From: an uncultured Eubacteriales bacterium
GTDB taxonomy: Bacteria > Bacillota > Clostridia > Christensenellales > Aristaeellaceae
Assembly (NCBI GenBank): GCA_900550955.1
Contig: URUF01000004.1
Location: 1 to 64,000 of the forward strand
DNA length: 64,000 nucleotides
Direction: 5' to 3'
The notes under the pieces were generated by a model. That model did no database searches and was not told where the DNA came from. It saw only the letters and a program-made list of their open reading frames with translations. This document shows, piece by piece, positions 59,290 to 64,000 of the stretch (its first letter is position 1; every line of letters starts with the position of its first letter). The translations under genes and the position numbers were made by a program.

Positions 59290-61500
59290 ATGAAACGCAA
59301 GGTACTGATCCTGAGCCTACTGGCCGCGCTGCTTGTGGCGTTGGCCGGCGTTGCCATGGCTGAAACCGATCCCATCGTGTGCAGCATGGAGCTGAACCCC
59401 AACAAGCTGACGGGCCCTGGAACGGTGAATGTAACCATCACCATCTCCAATTCCGGCGATACGGATATGAAGGATCCCGTTGTGCTGTATGACCCCGCCG
59501 CACAAATCGTGGCCGATTTTGGCACCAATGGCGCGGCGCTGCTCAAGGCTGGCGAAAGCGTTACGTGGACGGGCACGTATGAGGTGAACCAGCGCATGCT
59601 GGAAAACGGCGCGGTGGTTTACTATGTGAAATACACGCTTTATAAGGACAGCGGCGAAGCTGTGGATCAAAGCCAGCCCATCCGCCAGAAGATTGAGCTG
59701 CGCACCGCCGAGGCGGATATTGACGTAAAGCGCACCATCAGCCCCACCATTGCGCGCGAGGGCCAGGAAGTGGTTGTGCGCTACGATATTTCCAACACCG
59801 GCACCGTGGATTTGACCAATGTAACCATTCAGGAAAACAAGGATATCCACAAGGAAAAGCAGACCATTCCCGTTTTGAAGCCCGGCCAGACCGCTGAAAT
59901 TCGTTACCCCGTAACGATGGGCAAGAAGGATATTACCAGCGGCGCTAAGATTACCTATGGCGCCGAAACCTTAAAAAAGACGCAGACCTACACCGTTGAA
60001 AACCAGAAGATCACCTATGGCGAGCCTAAGCTGGAAGCCAAGCTGACAACCAGCGCCAAGGGCGTTACCGCCAACGGTACCGTAACGCTGACCCTGGAGC
60101 TGAAAAACACCGGCAGCGTGGACTATGGCGATATGCGCGTGACCGATCCCACGCTGGGCGATGTGTTTACCAACCAGGAGCTAAAGGCCGGCAAGACGCT
60201 AAAATTGGAAAAGGAAATTGCCGTGCCCGCCACGGCGGAATATCAATTCACCGTAACCGCGACCGATGCTACCGGCACGGAAACCTCCGTTGCGACGGAT
60301 GCGGTTACGGTTACGGCGGTTGCGCCCGAGGATGCGCTGCACCTGACGGTAAGCGCCACGGCGGACCGCACCGAGGTGTTTGAGCAGCCAGGCCATGTGC
60401 GCTTTACCGTGGAGGTTTTTAACGACAGCCAGGTGGAAGCCAAAAACGTGCAGGTTGCGCATGGCGATATGCAGATTTATACCTTTGACAGCATCCCTGC
60501 CGGTGAAAAGCGCAGCCTGTCGCGCGATACGGCGCTTTCCATGGCGGGAAAGTACCGCTTTACGGTTACCGCGCAGGATCCTTTGGAAACTGCCTCTACC
60601 TTCCAAAGCAACGAAATTCAGGTGGCGTTCTCCGTGCCCACGCCCGCGCCTGCCACGCCTACGCCCGCGCCGGACCCCACCCCGGAGCCCACGTTCAGCC
60701 CGGCGACGGTGCCGCCCATTACCGATAGCAGCGTTGGCAGGGCGCCCAAGACCATCCAGAATATCCTGCTGCCGGTTTTGATTCTTGCCGGCCTGCTACT
60801 GGTGGCTTCCTGCGTGCTGCTGGTCATTGCCACCAAGCGCCGCGCCGACCAGAAAAAGGCCAGCGAGGCGGCTATCGACCAGCTGGAACGTGCGAAACGC
60901 CGCGACTATGTAACGCCGGCCGAGGAGGAGGAAGCGCCGCAGCCCGCCGGGGAAGAAGCGCCGGTGATTGACAGCACGGCGCTGGACGAGGACCTAACGG
61001 AAGAGGATTTGGAGCTGCCGCATATGAAGTATGCCCGCAACGCGACGCGGCCTGCGGAGCAGGAAGACGGCGACGGCTACTCCGCTATGGGCAGCGGCTA
61101 TTATGACGAGGACATGACCAGCGAAATGGGCGGCTATGACGATGGGGAGGAGTCCCCTGTGGAGGACTACGACCGTATGGCCTATGGCGATGCCCCGGAA
61201 GAGGACGGCTATGCCGGCGACGAGCAGGAACAGGCCTATGACGGCGATGGTTATGCTGAGGGCGATGGCTACGAGGATGACGACGGCTATGCAGGCGGCG
61301 ATGGTTACGCTGACGGCGATGGATCGACCGGATATGACGAGGCCTATGACAGCTGGCAGGACGAGCCTGACGCCGGAACGGACGGTACGGAGGATGAAGC
61401 GGCTCAAAGCGGCGACGACAGCATTTTCCGTAGGCCCACGGACGAAGAAGCGGGAAAGCGCCGTTCGCGCAGAAGCCGCGCCCAGGGCGCGGACGCCTGA
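59287..61500 (+). CDS. large single-pass surface protein with Ig-like/CARDB-type repeats
   Basis: 737 residues; ATG 59287 or 59290. Signal peptide (cleaved after AMA near 25), then four or so beta-sandwich repeats of CARDB/DUF11 type (about 28-470; recurring VTITISNSGDTD, VRYDISNTGTVD, LTLELKNTGSVD, FTVEVFNDSQVE), a Pro/Thr linker (TPAPATPTPAPDPTPEPT, about 455-475), one membrane helix (about 492-515) and a ~215-residue very acidic cytoplasmic tail with DGDGYAEGDGYEDDDGYAGG-like repeats. An outward scaffold with a disordered inner tail; adhesion or envelope-complex role is an inference. Monocistronic. Confidence 0.8.
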   Translation: MMKRKVLILSLLAALLVALAGVAMAETDPIVCSMELNPNKLTGPGTVNVTITISNSGDTDMKDPVVLYDPAAQIVADFGTNGAALLKAGESVTWTGTYEVNQRMLENGAVVYYVKYTLYKDSGEAVDQSQPIRQKIELRTAEADIDVKRTISPTIAREGQEVVVRYDISNTGTVDLTNVTIQENKDIHKEKQTIPVLKPGQTAEIRYPVTMGKKDITSGAKITYGAETLKKTQTYTVENQKITYGEPKLEAKLTTSAKGVTANGTVTLTLELKNTGSVDYGDMRVTDPTLGDVFTNQELKAGKTLKLEKEIAVPATAEYQFTVTATDATGTETSVATDAVTVTAVAPEDALHLTVSATADRTEVFEQPGHVRFTVEVFNDSQVEAKNVQVAHGDMQIYTFDSIPAGEKRSLSRDTALSMAGKYRFTVTAQDPLETASTFQSNEIQVAFSVPTPAPATPTPAPDPTPEPTFSPATVPPITDSSVGRAPKTIQNILLPVLILAGLLLVASCVLLVIATKRRADQKKASEAAIDQLERAKRRDYVTPAEEEEAPQPAGEEAPVIDSTALDEDLTEEDLELPHMKYARNATRPAEQEDGDGYSAMGSGYYDEDMTSEMGGYDDGEESPVEDYDRMAYGDAPEEDGYAGDEQEQAYDGDGYAEGDGYEDDDGYAGGDGYADGDGSTGYDEAYDSWQDEPDAGTDGTEDEAAQSGDDSIFRRPTDEEAGKRRSRRSRAQGADA

Positions 61501-61531
61501 TAGGTCAAATTTCACAGAACGTTTTGTACGG

Positions 61532-61569
61532 GAGGCTGCTTTTGCCGCAAAGGTGAAAGCAGCCTCTTT
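61532..61569 (+). terminator. intrinsic terminator after the surface-protein gene
   Basis: GAGGCTGCTTT (61532-61542) pairs with AAAGCAGCCTC (61556-61566), followed by TTTC. Confidence 0.8.
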
Positions 61570-61583
61570 CCTATGGGCAAGCC

Positions 61584-61612
61584 TTGAAATGGGCTGGAAA
61601 ATCGGGTATAAT
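61584..61612 (+). promoter_or_regulatory. sigma-A promoter for the DUF2461 gene
   Basis: TTGAAA (61584-61589), 17 bases, TATAAT (61607-61612), only 14-26 bases before the possible starts, so the leader is very short. Confidence 0.8.
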
Positions 61613-61637
61613 ATGGGGCGAAAGGATGAGGATATTC

Positions 61638-62333
61638 ATGTTTCAGGGGTTTCCTGAAGAAACGATCCGCTTTTTCCTGGATCTTCGCTTCCACAATGAG
61701 GTTCCCTGGTTTCACGCGCACAGGGAGGAATACGAGGCCTATGTACGAAAACCTTTTCAAGGGTTTATTGAGGCTATGACGCCGGCTGTATTGCAGATTG
61801 CCGGCGATATTGAAACCAGGCCCAACCGCTGCCTGGCGCGCATCAACCGGGATATCCGTTTTACGCGGGATAAATCCCCGTACCGCGATCATATGTGGCT
61901 GCTGTTTCGCCGCTCGGGCGAGGAACGGGAGCATGCGGTGATGTATTGGTTTGAGCTTTCGCCTGAGGTGGTGGAATGGGGCGTGGGGTTTTGGGGCTAC
62001 AACCGCCCCGCGATGGACGCGCTGCGCAAGCGCATGACTGAAAAACCGGCCGAGGTACGGCGTGTGCTGCGCGCCTGCGGCCTGCCGGATGAAACGCTGA
62101 AAATCTACGGCGACCGCTACCAAAAGATGAAGCCTCCCGAGGGGATAGCCGCTGAATTGGCAATGCTGTACCCCTGCAAGGAGATTTACGTCAAGCGGAT
62201 AGGCACGCCGCTTGCAGCCGCATACCGGCCTGATATTGTGGACTTGGTAACGGAGGACTTTAAGCGCCTATCGCCGCTGTACCACCTGCTGCGCAGGGCG
62301 GCGGACGAAGGCATGGCACAGTTGGACGCATAA
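61638..62333 (+). CDS. DUF2461 family protein
   Basis: 231 residues from ATG 61638 (MFQGFPEETIRFF, the usual family start); ATG 61626 is an alternative. DUF2461/TIGR02453 features: WFHAHREEYEAYVRKPF, the conserved RINRDIRFTRDKSPYRDHM, and YWFELSPE. Cytoplasmic, widespread in bacteria, no established function. Followed after 19 bases by the phosphohexomutase, probably in one transcript. Confidence 0.88.
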   Translation: MFQGFPEETIRFFLDLRFHNEVPWFHAHREEYEAYVRKPFQGFIEAMTPAVLQIAGDIETRPNRCLARINRDIRFTRDKSPYRDHMWLLFRRSGEEREHAVMYWFELSPEVVEWGVGFWGYNRPAMDALRKRMTEKPAEVRRVLRACGLPDETLKIYGDRYQKMKPPEGIAAELAMLYPCKEIYVKRIGTPLAAAYRPDIVDLVTEDFKRLSPLYHLLRRAADEGMAQLDA

Positions 62334-62352
62334 AGAATAGGAGCGTGAAACC

Positions 62353-63858
62353 ATGGATTACCGCAAGCTGAAAAGCGGCTCGGACGTGCGCGGCGTAGCC
62401 GTTGGCGATGGAGCCGTACTTACAGCGGATGTAGCCAAAACGCTGGGCATGGCCTTTGCCCGCTATGTGGCGGGCAAAACGGGCAAGCCAGTGGAAAAAA
62501 TCAGCATTGCCCTGGGCCGTGACAGCCGCGTATCCGGCCCCATGCTGCTGGACGCAACTGCCGGGGGCATCAGCGCCGCAGGGGCGAAGGCTGTTGATTT
62601 TGGCATGTGCACCACACCCGCGATGTACATGTCCATTCTGACGGAGGGCTTCCGCCCCGAAGGCGCGGTTATGATCACGGCCAGCCATCATCCCTGGCAG
62701 CTGAACGGGCTGAAATTCTTTACAGAGGAGGGTGGCCTGGGCTTCCATGAATTGGACGAGGTGCTTGCCATAGCCCAGAAGCTTGAAAAAGACGGTGCGC
62801 GCCCTGCGGGAGAGATTGTGCATACGCCTTTCCTGCCCACCTATCAGGCGCATTTGAAGCGGCTGATTGTGAACGGCGTGGACCCGGAGGTGCAAAAGCC
62901 GCTGCTGGGGCTGCATGTGGTGGTGGACGCGGGCAACGGGGCTGGCGGCTTCTATGCCAATATGCTGGAGGAGCTGGGCGCATGGGTTGAGGGAAGCCAG
63001 TTCCTGGAGCCTGACGGCCATTTTCCCAACCATATTCCCAATCCCGAAAACAAGGAAGCCATGGCTTCCATTTCCGCAGCGGTAAAGCGCGTAGGCGCGG
63101 ATTTGGGCGTGATTTTTGACGCGGACTGCGACCGCGCCGCCATTGTGGATCAAACCGGCAAGGAGATCAACCGTAACCGCCTTATCGCGCTGATCAGCGC
63201 CATTTTGCTTGAGGAAATGCCTGGCGCGACCATTGTTACGGACTCCGTAACCTCCTCTGGGCTGGCTGATTTCATCAAGGAATGGGGCGGCGAGCATTAC
63301 CGCTACAAACGCGGCTACCGCAACGTGATTGACGAGGCGGTGCGCCTGAACGAGGCGGGCATCAACTGCCCGCTCGCCATTGAAACCAGCGGCCATGCCG
63401 CCTTGCGCGACAATCATTTTCTGGACGACGGCATGTACCTGGTAACGGTGCTGCTGATTAAAGCCATGCAGCTTAAGCAGCAGGGAGAAACGCTGAGCAA
63501 GCTGCTGGACGGCCTGCGCGAGCCTGTGGAGAGCACGGAGATTCGCTTGCCGGTGCTTTGCGAGGATTTTGCCGCCGCGGCCAAGCAGATCATCGAGCGT
63601 GTGCTGGATTACGCCAGCAGCCACGCGGATTGGCACGTTGCGCCTGACAACCGCGAGGGCGTACGTATCTCCTTTGATATCGACGGGGAGCTCAACAGCG
63701 CGTGGTTCCTGCTGCGGCTGAGCGTGCACGATCCCGTAATGCCCCTGAACGCTGAAAGCGACGTGCCGGGCGGCGTGAAGGCTGTGCTTCAAAAGCTGTA
63801 CGAGGCTGTTGAGGATGAGCGGGATATTGACTTGACGCCCTTGAAAAACACGCTGTGA
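62353..63858 (+). CDS. alpha-D-phosphohexomutase (phosphomannomutase/phosphoglucomutase)
   Basis: 501 residues. Four-domain phosphohexomutase: catalytic-serine loop MITASHHPWQLNG (Ser in TASHHP), metal loop DADCDRAA (family DGDGDR), sugar-binding ETSGHAALRDN and a C-terminal phosphate-binding domain (PDNREGVRIS). Interconverts hexose 1- and 6-phosphates, feeding glycogen, exopolysaccharide or sugar-nucleotide synthesis. It could serve the glucose-1-phosphate made by the GH65 enzyme only if the anomer is right (beta-specific mutases belong to another family), so a direct link is unlikely. Confidence 0.93.
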   Translation: MDYRKLKSGSDVRGVAVGDGAVLTADVAKTLGMAFARYVAGKTGKPVEKISIALGRDSRVSGPMLLDATAGGISAAGAKAVDFGMCTTPAMYMSILTEGFRPEGAVMITASHHPWQLNGLKFFTEEGGLGFHELDEVLAIAQKLEKDGARPAGEIVHTPFLPTYQAHLKRLIVNGVDPEVQKPLLGLHVVVDAGNGAGGFYANMLEELGAWVEGSQFLEPDGHFPNHIPNPENKEAMASISAAVKRVGADLGVIFDADCDRAAIVDQTGKEINRNRLIALISAILLEEMPGATIVTDSVTSSGLADFIKEWGGEHYRYKRGYRNVIDEAVRLNEAGINCPLAIETSGHAALRDNHFLDDGMYLVTVLLIKAMQLKQQGETLSKLLDGLREPVESTEIRLPVLCEDFAAAAKQIIERVLDYASSHADWHVAPDNREGVRISFDIDGELNSAWFLLRLSVHDPVMPLNAESDVPGGVKAVLQKLYEAVEDERDIDLTPLKNTL

Positions 63859-63870
63859 AGCGCGTAAAAA

Positions 63871-63891
63871 GGCCTGGGCGATCCCCAGGCC
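63871..63891 (-). terminator. stem-loop oriented as a minus-strand terminator
   Basis: GGCCTGGG (63871-63878) pairs with CCCAGGCC (63884-63891). The A-tract before it gives a U-tract only in minus-strand transcripts; on the plus strand it is a bare 3' stem-loop after the mutase gene. Confidence 0.55.
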
Positions 63892-63923
63892 TACAGACTG
63901 TCGATAAACTCCTTGGGAGGTTT

Positions 63924-64000
63924 GGAGGGCCTGAGCCCTCCAACTCTTGTTCCGAAACCGGCGGCGTGTACGCCGGTTTCGGAAGCCTTGCATAGCAAGG
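63924..64000. repeat. cluster of three adjacent hairpins at window end
   Basis: Three consecutive perfect stems: 63924-63930 with 63935-63941 (7 bp), 63952-63963 with 63971-63982 (12 bp), and 63986-63991 with 63995-64000 (6 bp). It looks like a structured intergenic repeat unit of the genome, cut by the window end. Confidence 0.6.

Noticed and set aside
62260..63993. A 577-codon minus-strand frame opposite the phosphohexomutase
   Set aside because: Antisense shadow; the plus-strand mutase has all catalytic motifs.

Overview
The window reads as one contiguous piece of chromosome from a GC-rich, endospore-forming Bacillota (Clostridia-like) bacterium. The evidence is a Gram-positive division and cell-wall cluster with a meso-DAP-type MurE, both dipicolinate synthase subunits, a YunB-type sporulation protein, strong Shine-Dalgarno sites with frequent TTG starts, and PTEPT-type linkers in exported proteins. 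I cannot name a genus; an affinity to Christensenellales-like gut Clostridia is only a guess. I see no rRNA, tRNA or CRISPR array.

Layout. 1-2800: a CAP-domain exported protein, a zinc-ribbon protein and a metallophosphoesterase. 2818-16840: a division/cell-wall (dcw) cluster in the order mraZ, ftsL-like, PASTA-PBP, murE, mraY, murD, ftsW, murA, divIB/ftsQ, then ftsA-ftsZ from their own promoter. rsmH, murF, murG, murC and murB are not in it. 16915-25926: a YkvI-like membrane protein, a GH65 maltose-phosphorylase-like enzyme, dpaA-dpaB, a DUF3298-type exported protein and the FtsK/SpoIIIE translocase.

25957-46729 is the standout: a bacterial microcompartment (BMC) island. Two nearly identical class II aldolase genes flank an oppositely oriented RbsABC-like sugar transporter. 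The second copy starts a long operon: CoA-disulfide-reductase-like flavoprotein, two-subunit CoA transferase, MtnK-like kinase, MtnA-like isomerase, PduL, PduP/EutE-type aldehyde dehydrogenase, PduS, a PduT-type trimer shell protein, two hexamer shell proteins, RbsD/FucU mutarotase, DhaK, DhaL, a LacI regulator and four pentamer (EutN/CcmL) shell proteins. Inferred pathway: a 5-deoxy- or 5-substituted ribose is imported, put into furanose form, phosphorylated at C1 (MtnK), isomerised to the 1-phospho-ketose (MtnA) and cleaved by the aldolase inside the shell to DHAP plus an aldehyde. The aldehyde is then oxidised to acyl-CoA and acyl-phosphate. In effect this would be the DHAP shunt for radical-SAM/methionine by-products housed in a metabolosome. 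Aldolases, PduL and the dehydrogenase all carry encapsulation-peptide-like helices; kinase and isomerase do not.

46787-51141: an SH3/peptidoglycan-binding exported protein, an 825-aa protein I do not recognise, and a small protein resembling the C-terminus of FakA/YloV. 51142-55390: a foreign-looking segment of different codon use with a small membrane protein, a YKKIE-repeat protein and a cardiolipin synthase fused in frame to a CHAP-domain fragment and the C-terminal half of a large serine recombinase, i.e. the scar of a collapsed integrative element. 55466-63858: a class A PBP, YunB, a large surface protein, a DUF2461 protein and a phosphohexomutase. The window ends in a cluster of hairpins.
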